A DNA stretch of 64,000 bases from Panonychus citri (taxonomy: Eukaryota; Arthropoda; Arachnida; Trombidiformes; Tetranychidae). The notes beneath the pieces were generated by a model. It made no database searches, was not told the DNA's origin, and worked only from the letters and a program-made list of their open reading frames with translations. Location: assembly GCF_014898815.1 (NCBI RefSeq), contig NW_026515428.1, forward strand, positions 806,001-870,000. Direction: 5' to 3'. Shown here piece after piece: positions 1 to 10,289 of this stretch. Made by a program: the position numbers and the translations under genes. Each line of letters starts with the position of its first letter. Position 1 is the first letter of the stretch.

Positions 1-525
1 TAAATACTTTAATCATATGTGTGAATAGACATTTACAGTAGTTAATTGATTAGTTGTAGTTGATTTTTGATTGGTGACAATCGTGACAATTAACTAACGA
101 TTAGTCGATTAGTTGAGAATTGAAATAGAACTTAATTTCCATCCAGAATTGATTTAACTCTGTCATTTTCGCTGAAAAACTCACTTGATTCCGATGTGTT
201 CGCGGTCAATGGTGTGGACAGAGATTCGCTTTGCATTCGACTTTGAGTCGAGCTTTTTTCCGAGTCCAAATTTTTTCGAGTTTCTGACTTCATAAATACC
301 GGTGATCCATATAACGAAAATGTATGTAAATCGATGAACGCTTTTGATTGATGTTCTTTAGCACTAAATTTATCGGTTGATTTTAAACTTCCACCTTTTC
401 CCCTTAATAATTTGTAGATCAAATGAAATAAATACTTTGATAGCGGGACGAAAATAACAATTAAACCAACAATTAAAATGAAAATAAAACAAAATATTAG
501 CAGAATATTAATTTCATCATTTCCA
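1..525. repeat. Direct repeat, left copy (525 bp)
   Basis: This segment recurs almost unchanged at 2231-2749. It covers the 3' flank, the cytoplasmic tail and the transmembrane segment of the minus-strand nuclease-like gene. The copies differ by four small indels (three of 1 bp and one of 3 bp, all shorter in the right copy) and a few substitutions. The lengths agree exactly, 525 against 519. Homology stops abruptly after the shared TTTCATCATTTCCA. The left end is cut by the window edge, so the true repeat may be longer. Confidence 0.95.
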
Positions 526-1385
526 GGTTCAATCTCATCTGTATCCGTAATTAATTCCAAGGCACGAGCAGTACGTTGCTCGAAACCTGTATCATTATTG
601 CCGAGGGATGTGCATCGGACAATTTCGTTAAGTTTTTTTGGCCTTTGATTGTCGATTTCAAAAGTGCAATAGACTGGCTTGTGATCGGAATTGTTTACTA
701 AATTGTCGAACCTGATGGAAGGTGTTGTGAGTTTCAGATTGGAATAGCAAATATAATCAATTGAATTATAACTCCAAGTTGGCTCATCACTCACTGGAAT
801 TAGATCAAATTTTTCTAAAATATAAATCAATCCGACCGATTTTTTAAGTCTTTGAGCGCTTGCTCCTCGTCCAAAAAAGACATTCTCGATATTAAAATCC
901 CCAGCTAGAATCAAGCTATGGACAGGTTCAACTCGCTGAAGATTTAAATCTTTGCCCCCATGAGTTAGGAGGTCCAATCCGGCAAAAATTATTGACCCCC
1001 AACAATTGAGATCAAAATGTGACTCTCGGTAGGAATTAATAACTCCCAACCGAAAACCATTGAGATCAAAAATTAGAACATTAAATTTGCTCTCACTCCC
1101 TATTGAGACCCTTTGCGGTGAGAACTTATTCTCGGGATTGTAATCCATAATGAAGGTCGTTAATAAACGACCGCTGCCAATATAGCCTGGCTTAATCACT
1201 CTGTTTCGGGTTAAACGTTGGGTGGAAGGTCCGGCAAAACTGTTCACCCTTCTCTCCAGGTCGGCGCTGTTGCATTCTTGGAAAGTTGCAATAAACTTAA
1301 AATTTTTTTGTTTATACATTTTTGATGGCTCTTCGGTACAATTGATGCTTCCTCGAACATTTCTTGTTAAAAAATTCAACAACAT
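132..1385 (-). CDS. Endonuclease/exonuclease/phosphatase (EEP) fold protein with membrane anchor
   Basis: A 417-residue protein. The first ~240 residues carry the marks of the EEP (DNase I/AP-endonuclease-like) superfamily: an N-terminal TRNVRG strand, a TFQEC segment with the expected catalytic Glu, LILAGDFN, SIDYICYS and finally NNSDHKPV with the Asp-His pair. All catalytic motifs look intact, so a phosphodiesterase or nuclease activity is plausible; the substrate is unknown. A hydrophobic helix follows near residues 290-315 (ILLIFCFIFILIVGLIVIFV), then a basic and Ser/Thr-rich tail of ~100 residues. No signal peptide is visible, yet the basic flank lies after the helix, which would place the nuclease domain outside the cytosol; topology is therefore unclear. 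The start ATG lies 4 bases after a CTCTAG splice acceptor. The tail and helix are the part duplicated at 2231-2749. A LINE endonuclease is an alternative origin, but no reverse transcriptase follows. Confidence 0.7.
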   Translation of the reverse strand: MLLNFLTRNVRGSINCTEEPSKMYKQKNFKFIATFQECNSADLERRVNSFAGPSTQRLTRNRVIKPGYIGSGRLLTTFIMDYNPENKFSPQRVSIGSESKFNVLIFDLNGFRLGVINSYRESHFDLNCWGSIIFAGLDLLTHGGKDLNLQRVEPVHSLILAGDFNIENVFFGRGASAQRLKKSVGLIYILEKFDLIPVSDEPTWSYNSIDYICYSNLKLTTPSIRFDNLVNNSDHKPVYCTFEIDNQRPKKLNEIVRCTSLGNNDTGFEQRTARALELITDTDEIEPGNDEINILLIFCFIFILIVGLIVIFVPLSKYLFHLIYKLLRGKGGSLKSTDKFSAKEHQSKAFIDLHTFSLYGSPVFMKSETRKNLDSEKSSTQSRMQSESLSTPLTANTSESSEFFSENDRVKSILDGN

Positions 1386-1388
1386 TGC

Positions 1389-1654
1389 CTAGAGGAAGAA
1401 GACAAGAAGGGTCAATGATTATAATGATATTTTGATTAATTTGTAATTACTTACCGTTTATTGGATTACTGGATCAATGAAACTTTGAAACAATTAACTG
1501 AAGCGTTGTGAAACAAAACAAAATCAACAAATGACGATTGAACACTATACCAAGGTATCTACCTATGGAAAGAAGAGACAAGAAGGGTTAAATCACAATA
1601 ATAGATTTAGATGAAATTTATTTGGATTTATTTAATTGAATTTATCAACTTACC
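1389..1654 (-). other. Two similar 5'-leader introns upstream of the EEP gene
   Basis: On the minus strand there are two good introns, 1563-1653 and 1389-1454. Each starts GTAAGT after a near-identical exon end (CCAATTAACG and CCAATAAACG), and each ends in a similar pyrimidine tract (CCCTTCTTGTCT...) before TAG. The exon between them (1455-1562) has no open frame into the ATG at 1385. The reading looks like a 5' leader in which one exon-intron unit was duplicated. Confidence 0.5.
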
Positions 1655-2230
1655 GTTAATTGGGTTGTTTTAATAACTTTGATCAATTAAAACTGTAAAA
1701 CAAATAAAAGTTAATTAAAAATGATTTAACTGTTTTTTAAAAACATGAAAAAAAACATAAAAAGATTGCTTTTATAAAAATTAATTAAAACAATATTCGA
1801 ACGATATTCCATCCCACTTAATCACTCATCATCATCATGTGTATGTTGACTAACAATTAACTTCACTCGTCTCTTTCATATCCCTTTATTGTAACCCAAT
1901 TTGAACATTTTGTTTACAATTAATTGTTGATTATTTTGCTTCTGCTATTTAGCAATTGTCACTTAGAGCTTTTCACAAACTGGTAAATCATTTGATTAAC
2001 ATGATTAACCCTTTAAAATTACTCAATTATTGATATTCTAAATTTTAATTCTCTTACGATTAGATTTTTTCTCATTTAGTTCATTCACTTTTATCTACAA
2101 TTTAACCAGAAAAATCTCAATTAAATTGTTCACAATTAACCTTGAATAAAAAGACTCAATTGATTCAGAAACAAAAAACAAATCTTCTCATTTCTTACCT
2201 TCAAATACCCAATAACAATTTAGCTAATTG
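1655..2230. other. Spacer between the two duplicated segments
   Basis: AT-rich DNA with no open frame I would support. It should hold the promoter of the EEP gene, but no recognisable element stands out. Confidence 0.4.
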
Positions 2231-2749
2231 TAAATACTTTAATCATATGTGTGAATAGACATTTACAGTAGTTAATTGATTAGTTGTAGTTGATTTTTGA
2301 TTGGTGACAATCGTGACAATTAACTAACGATTAGTCGATTAGTTGAGAATTGAAATAGAACTTAATTTCCATCCAAATTGATTTAACTCTGTCATTTCGC
2401 TGAAAAACTCACTCGATTCCGATGTGTCGCGGTCAATGGTGTGGACAGTGATTCGCTCATTCGACTTTGAGTCGAGCTTTTTTCCGAGTCCAAATTTTTT
2501 CGAGTTTCTGACTTCATAAATACCGGTGATCCATATAACGAAAATGTATGTAAATCGATGAACGCTTTTGATTGATGTTCTTTAGCACTAAATTTATCGG
2601 TTGATTTTAAACTTTCACCTTTTCCCCTTAATAATTTGTAGATCAAATGAAATAAATACTTTGATAGCGGGACGAAAATAACAATTAAACCAACAATTAA
2701 AATGAAAATAAAACAAAATATTAGCAGAATATTAATTTCATCATTTCCA
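2231..2749. repeat. Direct repeat, right copy (519 bp)
   Basis: Second copy of window bases 1-525, in the same orientation and 2.2 kb away. The spacing makes this a local tandem duplication rather than a dispersed element. No target-site duplications or terminal inverted repeats were seen at the only visible boundary, 2749/2750. Confidence 0.95.
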
Positions 2750-2796
2750 TCGCGATTACGAGTTGAATTTGATTCTAATAAATTATCAATTTGCAT
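2392..2796 (-). pseudogene. Duplicated membrane tail of the EEP gene, frameshifted
   Basis: An open frame of 134 residues. From residue 17 (GNDEINILLI) onward it matches the helix and tail of the upstream EEP protein. The first 16 residues (MQIDNLLESNSTRNRD) are unrelated to the nuclease domain, which is absent. Single-base deletions near 2395 and 2428 shift the frame so that the tail ends early with a different C-terminus. It could be a decayed duplicate of the EEP gene's 3' exon. Alternatively it could be a short single-pass protein whose anchor was borrowed to build the EEP fusion. I favour decay. Confidence 0.55.
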
Positions 2797-3357
2797 AATC
2801 CAATCATTAATTACACTCTAATTATAATATCTTTAACAATTTAAATTGATTTAATCCTTGCAAAGGGGATTTGATTAAGTTAATTGTTAACCTTTTCAGT
2901 TGATTTCAACTGCTGCCATCTCTTAACTGGTTAAGTCACTTTTTTACAATTTTTACAATTAACAAAATGTTTCAATTTATTGAAGATCAATCATTTAATT
3001 AGTGACCTACTTTTGTTGGCATTTGATTATCATCATGATCATAATTAATTTGGAAAATGAAATTAAATCATTAAATGATTAGAGAGTTGAAATTAAAGCC
3101 TCAGGGGTTTAAAACCAGGAAATGGTTCCAATGGTAATTATCAACATTTAATCAATTTGTTTTTCCTTTTCCTTGTTCATGTTAATTGTTGACAATTAAC
3201 TTACCATTGGTCAGTGGATTTATTTTGATAAAATAACAGGAAATTAGTTTATGAGTTTTCAGTTGAGTTTCAGATTTTTTTTTTCATGAATCAACTTTGA
3301 TTATTTACAATTAAGAGTTTGATTAAAGTTGAAACCTTAAAATGAACAAGATTAAAG
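2797..3357. other. Intergenic
   Basis: No supported gene. It lies downstream of the ABC transporter stop and upstream of the truncated duplicate. AT-rich with many short ACAATTAA-type words. Confidence 0.4.
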
Positions 3358-5373
3358 TTATATAGCCAAAAGTGTACAAAATTGGAGGTAAACTTGGGAC
3401 GAATCGAGTCCGTCCCCGTGGACCATGACCCTGATCATGGCCGGATTATTGATTATATTGGGAAAAATCCAGGTCACTGGTTTAAGAAAATAGGGCAAAC
3501 TTATGGTTGACCACTGGGCAGCTCCTAGAAACATGGTGACGAAACAATAAGCCCCAGCGAAAACAAGGATAAAGAAAACATCCAATTTCATTGTGGCCAT
3601 GATGAAAGCGGTCACAATTGCGGCCACATTATTGATCCAATAAATGAGAGCCGTTAAAAGTATTGATCCTTTAGCGGTGGCACCAAAGGTAACGATGATC
3701 AATATTAACACTGGCAAACAATTGAAAGCGGGTATGAAAATTGAGACAATTAAGTGACTCAATAGGAATTGTGTTGGCGTTGAACCGGCTGAATGGCTTC
3801 GTTCATAAAGGGAATCTGAATAGTCTCGGTGAAAGGTGAAGATTGAAAAGTACAAATTGACCGCAAATGACCAGAACATTGTGTTAACCTGGATGAAAAA
3901 ATTTCGCGAGTTGAAAATGTCTTCATCCAATTCGGGTTCAGCTATTGAATTTACTACAATCAGCGGAGCTTGAGCTCTTTTTGGGTGATGAAGTACCCGC
4001 CGTGATAACCTCCAGGCCGAAATGTTCAGCGCTTTATTTAGAAAGTGTTCAATCGTATCTGAGATTAAATCTTCATGTGATTGGTGGAAAGTTACGATTC
4101 CTTTAGAATCTCGATCTGGATGAACTTCAGAAGGAGGTTTTTGAAAGGTCATCAGTGAGATCATTTCGTCAGTGTAACCCGCCGATACAGTAAAGTAACC
4201 ATGAATTCTGGCCTCTTCCATATCATAATGAGCGGACTCACTATTATTGTAAGCGATTAGGTTAATAACATGGGTGTTAATTGAGTTAACAAACGAGTAC
4301 GAATAGTTAACTGGTTGTTCATTGTTGATGTAGCCCACTTTGAGGCCATGAGGAGTTGGTCCCAAGCAAATGGCTGCAAGACCGACAAGTAGTAAGGTCA
4401 AAATTGTCGATCCAAAAAGGTGAAGTTTTATCTTAGTGTATCGAAGAGCAACCCGATGGAAAACAGCCTGAGATACTTGAATGTAACGGGAAATTTGACT
4501 GATAACATTGGTTCGAGTGAACAAAGGTCGAGGCGCAATCGATGAGGGTCGTCGAGCAAATGTCGGCAATGAGCCCGTAGGAACGGCTAAACTTTTTCTG
4601 ACCTTATCTTGCTTGACCATCTTTGCGAAAGCCTTTTCAATTGAGTCAACTTGGTAACGGTCAAGAATTTTACTCGGTTCACCTTGGGCTAAAAGGTGAC
4701 CTTTTCTCATGAAACCGATCATATCGGTTTTTCTGGCCTCTTCCAGGTAATGGGTCGTCACGATAACCGTTGTACCCGCTGATCGGGCAATTTCAAAGAC
4801 ACATTCCCACATTGTCTCAATGATTAAAGGATCACAACCCACCGTGGGCTCATCGAGGATCATTAATCGCGGCGAATGTATCAAGGTACAAATGAATGAG
4901 ACTCGACGCTGTTGTCCACCGCTCAGACGAGCTACCGGTCGGTTAATGTCCGGTAACCCTAATCGTTTACACAATAAAAGTGACCGGGATTTCAACTCTT
5001 TCCTTTGGACACCATATAAGTTACCAAAGTAATTGATCATCTCACTGATCGTCAGGTCATCATTTAGAGCCGTTTCTTGAGGCATATAACCTAAATCTCG
5101 ACCTGGAATGTCCAGTGATCGATGACCTAATGGAAAACCAAAGATTCGTGTCTCACCAGAGTCCAACTTTTTCAGGCCAATAATCGACCTCAAATAAGTT
5201 GTCTTACCACAACCCGAAGGTCCGATCAATGAGTAAACACTTCCGCTCGGAATTTTAAGATGAAATCGATCGAGAATCGTATTGGTTTGACCTCGATTTC
5301 GATAAGATAACATTAAATTTCTCGATTCCACCGCTGGAACCCCGTTCACATTGATTGACCTTTGGTCAGTCAT
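3358..5373 (-). CDS. ABC half-transporter, ABCH-like (NBD then TMD)
   Basis: A 671-residue, intronless half transporter starting at the ATG at 5373; the open frame upstream begins only with TTG. The nucleotide-binding domain comes first: Walker A GPSGCGKTT (51-59), Q-loop near Gln99, signature LSGGQ (150-154), Walker B LMILDE (170-175) and the H-loop in VTTHYLEE near 205. A helix follows near residue 325, then a long soluble loop of ~170 residues, then four more hydrophobic helices. This reverse order with a large first loop is typical of ABCG/ABCH proteins. ABCH is abundant in arthropods and absent from vertebrates. Family members are linked to lipid export to the cuticle and to xenobiotic response. 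The frame ends at VYLQFCTLLAI, where the sixth helix would begin, so the C-terminus looks short by one helix. That could be a frameshift, a missed exon or natural truncation. Confidence 0.85.
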   Translation of the reverse strand: MTDQRSINVNGVPAVESRNLMLSYRNRGQTNTILDRFHLKIPSGSVYSLIGPSGCGKTTYLRSIIGLKKLDSGETRIFGFPLGHRSLDIPGRDLGYMPQETALNDDLTISEMINYFGNLYGVQRKELKSRSLLLCKRLGLPDINRPVARLSGGQQRRVSFICTLIHSPRLMILDEPTVGCDPLIIETMWECVFEIARSAGTTVIVTTHYLEEARKTDMIGFMRKGHLLAQGEPSKILDRYQVDSIEKAFAKMVKQDKVRKSLAVPTGSLPTFARRPSSIAPRPLFTRTNVISQISRYIQVSQAVFHRVALRYTKIKLHLFGSTILTLLLVGLAAICLGPTPHGLKVGYINNEQPVNYSYSFVNSINTHVINLIAYNNSESAHYDMEEARIHGYFTVSAGYTDEMISLMTFQKPPSEVHPDRDSKGIVTFHQSHEDLISDTIEHFLNKALNISAWRLSRRVLHHPKRAQAPLIVVNSIAEPELDEDIFNSRNFFIQVNTMFWSFAVNLYFSIFTFHRDYSDSLYERSHSAGSTPTQFLLSHLIVSIFIPAFNCLPVLILIIVTFGATAKGSILLTALIYWINNVAAIVTAFIMATMKLDVFFILVFAGAYCFVTMFLGAAQWSTISLPYFLKPVTWIFPNIINNPAMIRVMVHGDGLDSSQVYLQFCTLLAI

Positions 5374-6685
5374 TATGATGAAAATTAAATTTCTTTCTAC
5401 AATCAACTAATCACAGTTAATGAAATCCAACTACTTTCGACCAAATTGAAGATATAAACTGAATTAAAACTATTTCCAAGTTAATTAAAACTCTCATCAC
5501 TAGTTAATTGCCCATTTAAATTGAATCTTTTTCCCTGATCCATGATAAGTATCAACAATTTATTGATTGACAATTAAACCATAAGAAAAGTTGATTAATA
5601 AAAAAAAATAACTTTTCCAAAGAGCAATAAAAAAGTTTTTCATTTTAATTAGACTTTCAAATTAGTTACAATTAACATTGAATTGACGTAACTAGGAAAA
5701 CAGATCAATTAATATGATAGTTAATTCAATTGATTAATTAGCTAATCAGTTATCCAAATTTTCATGATAAATATGAACCTTCATTTAGATTATTTAGATT
5801 GTGATAAAATGTTTACTCCAAATGATTAAGTTTCCTTTGGTAATTAAATAGTTGAAAAGTTAATTTGATTTGAATAATTATTGAATAAAGTTAAATTGTT
5901 GATGATCACAATTAACTTAAAATTGATATGATTTAACATTACTAATTAACATTAACAGTAACATTGCCATTTCAGTTTGAACCTGATAATCAAAATTAAA
6001 GTTGGATTATTAGATGAAAGTTGATTAACAATTAAGAAATTGCAAATAATGATTAACCGAAATGATAATTAAAAGGCTAAATCATCAATGATGAAACATT
6101 TGATCAACAATCATATAATTTAATGCTAATTAATTTATCATCATCATCATCAACAACTTAATCAATATTCATTCATTCATATAATTAAGGTAAACTAATC
6201 ATAACTGTTAATCAGTTAATTAACTAAATCAAGATAAAAAACCAAACTTTAACTACTGATTATCTTGATTACTTTGTATAAGGATCATTACTAATTAGAT
6301 TACCTATAAATTAGATTAATTGTTAATCATCAACAATTGGAACTTAATTTCCCAACTATTATTGTGAGTTAAAAAATTCGAGTTGATCAAAACTCAAAGA
6401 AAAAAGTTCGTGATTTGAACATTTCGAAGGTTCGAAACAAAAAAACTTATAAACTCTCATGAACTCATATCAATATTCAGTTGAAATGAATTTTAATCAT
6501 GATGATTAACAAAAGTGAACAATTAACGAATCAAATGTAATCATAACAACAGAATCAAAGTGAATGTCAAAGTTGTTGATTGTTGCTCTTGATGATTTGA
6601 ATGTTGATCAAGGTGGATGATTAAGGATTAGGTTTAGATTGATTAATTGTTAGATTGTTGTTGTTATTGTTTTTTCTTAATTTAC
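5374..6685. other. Intergenic; probably holds the last exon of the receptor gene
   Basis: No gene can be supported. The receptor exon ending at 6686 has a good donor (AAG|GTAAAT), so a short final exon should lie here on the minus strand, but I could not pick one with confidence. The rest is AT-rich with ATC/ATG microsatellite runs near 6140. Confidence 0.35.
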
Positions 6686-8637
6686 CTTGATGAAGTTCAT
6701 GGTGGATACTTCAATTGTCGCCAAGAGAAGGAAAATTTTCCGCTCAGTCAGATATTCTGAGGTGATGAGACACTTAAGCCTCAAGGAGAGAGGGATTTTC
6801 ATGGCTTTGAATTCAATTAGGTGGTGTAATTGGATTATACATTCATCGTACTGTTCATGGTGGTGAAATTCATGAGATTGGATAAGGTAAAAAAAGAGTA
6901 TTAATAATAATAATCATGATAACAACACGAATCCATAAATAATCATCATCATGAACATTGATGATATTCAGAGTTTGATTCCAACGGTGGATTTGCCTTG
7001 ATTGTTAATCGTTGATTAGTAAAAAACCATAACATTTAATCAACAATTTCAATTGATTGAGTTTCTATCATGAAAATTTGCTTCTTAAAAATAGTATTCA
7101 TATTATCTTTCGGATTAATTGTTATCAGATTTTTTTTTCTTCTTCATTCAAGTTTCTCTCTTTCCAATATTATCATGAAAGTTCAGAACTTTTTCACTCT
7201 CGAATATGTTGAGATAGAGGAAAAAGAAAAGTTCTAAAGGTATTAACTTGATTACTATTATTATCATTTCCATTATCACTCAACCTTTTGTTGCCAGTTT
7301 ATTTTCACTCTTGATTGTTGTTTAATCAAATCAATCGAGGATTAAGATTAAGACGATGGATTAACTGATTTAGGTTATGTTATTTTGTTATCATTTGATT
7401 AGATTGTCTAGTTTTTAATTTGATTGCCTTAGTTGATTAATCCTCATGGTTGATTGTTAACATATTCATCTAGGAATTAAATACTATACACAATTTAATA
7501 TTTGTAGATGGTGAAAATTAATTACCATTAATGTTTACCTGGTTTCTTTTTTTTCTGATTAGTTAATCACATATAATTTATCCTTGATTGTGATTAACAT
7601 GGTGATAAATTAACTTGTTACCTTGATTGGGAATCATTGATTTGATTACTTACCCGATGTTGAGCATAAGTACCGAAGATGAAACAAATCATTTGTCCAT
7701 AAACGATGGTCATAAAACCTAATAAGGTTATTATGTATTTGGTTGACCCTTTGATGGACACGAAAAAGGTCAGATAAATGCAAAGTGTCTCAGCGATAAA
7801 AGTGCCGATAAAAATGGTATTCATAATACGACAGATGAACTTATTGATTTTGAACATTTCCCGAGTCCAATTGATTATTCGAGACTTGAATCGATCCAGG
7901 AAAATGGTACAAGGTAAACTTGGATCAATTTCAATGGAAGAAGAAATTAAAATGGCCGAATCGGTAAGTCGATGGTATTTACGTCCGTAAATGTACAGAT
8001 AAAGAGCCGATATTATGGTGAAGTTTATCTCATAGGTACAGACCAGGTAACCATGGAAACCCGTGTTGATGGTGGCAAAAATGGTCAATGGTAACCAAGA
8101 GATTGGCCAGTTTATTAAGATGGGTATGTGAACGGCACTTGCACAGACAACGGCCACGATTAGATTGAAACGAAGGACAATCAATGCCAGTCTTACACCG
8201 TTTTGAGTTTGTAGGTCACTTGTGTATTCGGGATGTTGAAGGTAAGTCATTGGTTTAATCCAGAGCTGCCATTCAGGTCGAGAATTGGACAGTTCGTGGA
8301 AAACTCGACAGACGCAAGCAGCCGTAAACCAAACCAGGCAAACAAGAAGGAACCAGAATGCCGCTTCTCCCATGAAGAATGAAAAATTGGCCAAAATTTT
8401 GGACACAAACGGATCGTGAACGTGGAAAAGTAAAACGGCAAATCGAAGTGTACCCAAGATTAGTTGTGGAAATGAGATGAGATAAACAAATTTGGTCCAA
8501 GTTCGAGGTGAAAAGTTACCGCTGGTAACGTAGATGAACCTAAGGCAAGATACCTTAAAGAAATGAGCCAAACTTCGATAGGCCATTTGATCGGCGAGAT
8601 ATTTCAACGGGAGAAATAGAGTATTGGCTAGAACCAT
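6686..8637 (-). CDS. Seven-helix chemoreceptor-like protein (gustatory receptor type), 3' end incomplete
   Basis: Exon 1 (7654-8637, 328 codons) starts at the ATG at 8637 and ends on CGG before GTAAGT. Exon 2 (6686-6850, 55 codons) begins after ACCATGAACAG. Both joins are phase 0, giving 383 visible residues. The protein shows six or seven hydrophobic segments, and few charged residues in the helices. Exon 2 carries a basic, amphipathic stretch (MKIPLSLRLKCL) then a hydrophobic run ending ATIEVSTMNFIK. A final short helix coded after a late phase-0 intron is the arrangement usual for arthropod gustatory receptors. Such receptors are ligand-gated cation channels of chemosensory neurons, and they are greatly expanded in spider mites. 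The diagnostic TYxxxxxQF motif is not visible, presumably in the missing last exon, so family placement rests on topology and gene structure. Confidence 0.6.
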
Positions 8638-9840
8638 ACTGACCTTTTCGAAACGGGCGTGAACAGTTACTATCGAGATTAGAGATAAATCAAGTCACCA
8701 AAAGCTCATAAAAATATTGACAAGAAATTTTCGTTGAAGTTGCTGTTCGAAGTGGACTAACAATTAGCTCGTTGTGACGATTATCCAACGATTCGAGTGA
8801 ATCTAAAACTATCATTGGAATTTTCGTCTTTTCCTTGTTCTGTAACCTCGATTTTCACTCCTTCGAGAATCGTAACTTCTGATTATCTCAATCAATCAGA
8901 AGATCACAACAAGACAATTAGTAAATTGGTTAATAAAAACTTCTTTAAATCGATTGACTGTCGCAAGAAACATAAGTAAACTCGAGAGATTAATTCGATT
9001 CGAGTTAGAACATTTCAATTTTCTGTTTTTTTTTTCGAGTTCTTTTTCATCATGATAATATTTTCATCTTCATGGTGATTATAATTATTCAACTCTTCGC
9101 GTGTTTTATTTGATTGTTAATAAAATAACAACAATTTAAGATCTTGAAAGTTAATCGATAAACTTTTTCCTCTTCTCATCAAAATTTGATGAATTTCATA
9201 TTTTTCGAGTTCTAATTTTGACCTAATAATTTAATCGTAACAATCAGAGTAAATTTTCAAGCCTAGGTGATTGTTAACTAAATCAGTTAATATGAGAATA
9301 CTAATTAAAGTTGATTAACTTTGTATTTGCTTTTGATTAACCTAAATTGTTATTAATATTTTTTTTGTTTCTATTATTGTATTGATCAGTTACATAACTG
9401 AATTAAATTATAATCATTAAATCAGACTCAATATACTTGATTAAATCAATTGATTATCACCATTAGATGATAACAAGTAATAATTTTTATTGTTTAATTG
9501 TTAATAACTTGCATTTCATTATAATTGATACTTTTTTTAAACTTAAAACATTGATACTGACTAAATTGTTGGTGATTGATTGTTGATTACCCTTCATACA
9601 TGATAATGATTAATTGTTGTCGTTTTAGTGTTGTTACAATTAAAATTGAAAATGGGAAACAAAGACTTAGTATTGATTATCAATCACATAATTTGATTGT
9701 TTGGTTAATTGTGTTTGCTTTTTTTTACAAAGATGATTTGAATTATATATTTTTTTTTGTGTTAATTAAGTTTCTCATTTTTTTTTGATTGGATTTGATT
9801 TGATTAGTTCACAATTCACCTGAAATCATTGTTGTTCATT
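8638..9840. other. Intergenic
   Basis: No supported gene. The open frame in front of the receptor ATG at 8637 extends a few codons but has no upstream ATG. Rest AT-rich; poly-T runs near 9720-9785. Confidence 0.4.
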
Positions 9841-10098
9841 TCATGGTTTTCCGAATCCAATCTCTCCATAAGCTGAGCTGTCAAAATTTCTGGTAATGAA
9901 CTGAATCAAAGGGAAACAATTTGAGTGGACAATTAGTTGATTGTTACAACTAACAAGTGTACTAGATTATTGGAGTTGCCAACGAAAACCAAAGTAACTT
10001 TTCATTGAGTCTAATCAAGTCTTGATCTTTGTATTGAATCAGGTAACTGATTTTCAGGGGTGGGAATGATTATGATTAAGATGATGATTAGTACTTAC

Positions 10099-10289
10099 AT
10101 TTGCTTATTAGATAACGGATTAGTCCGTTTACCAAACCCTCGGGCAGTTGAAATGGTCAACGGCATGTAACCTCGAGTCTGAAGACCACGATAAGCTCGA
10201 GGTCGAGGTTTTTGAGCCCAACTGATTATCACCAATCCCATAAATCCAATCAAGATTGTAATGAATACCTTGAAATTTGACAGTTTCAT
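10099..10289 (-). CDS. Allatotropin neuropeptide precursor, first coding exon
   Basis: The ATG at 10289 opens a 63-codon exon ending in GTAAGT (phase 2). Residues 1-25 form a clear signal peptide (MKLSNFKVFITILIGF... ending SWA). Residues 40-52 are GYMPLTISTARGF, followed by the amidation and dibasic cleavage site GKR (53-55). Thirteen residues ending TARGF-amide is the hallmark of arthropod allatotropins; the moth peptide also has 13 residues and ends TARGF. The peptide is preceded by Arg39, a possible monobasic cleavage site with another Arg at 34. Known roles of the family are stimulation of juvenile-hormone synthesis in some insects, visceral muscle and heart activity, and feeding. The precursor continues in a further exon. 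A candidate at 9841-9889 (acceptor CCAG) keeps phase and ends in TGA after YGEIGFGKP, but other acceptors nearby, including a better pyrimidine tract ending TTCAG, also work and give short tails. The 3' end is therefore open. Confidence 0.85.

Noticed and set aside
132..1385. Reading the EEP gene as the endonuclease of a LINE retrotransposon
   Set aside because: No reverse transcriptase, no poly-A tail and no target-site duplication; instead a membrane helix and tail follow in frame. Domain origin from a LINE is still possible.
6400..6650. Candidate last exon of the receptor gene
   Set aside because: Several AG acceptors exist but every in-phase reading stopped within a few codons or lacked the expected TYxxxxxQF-like motif.
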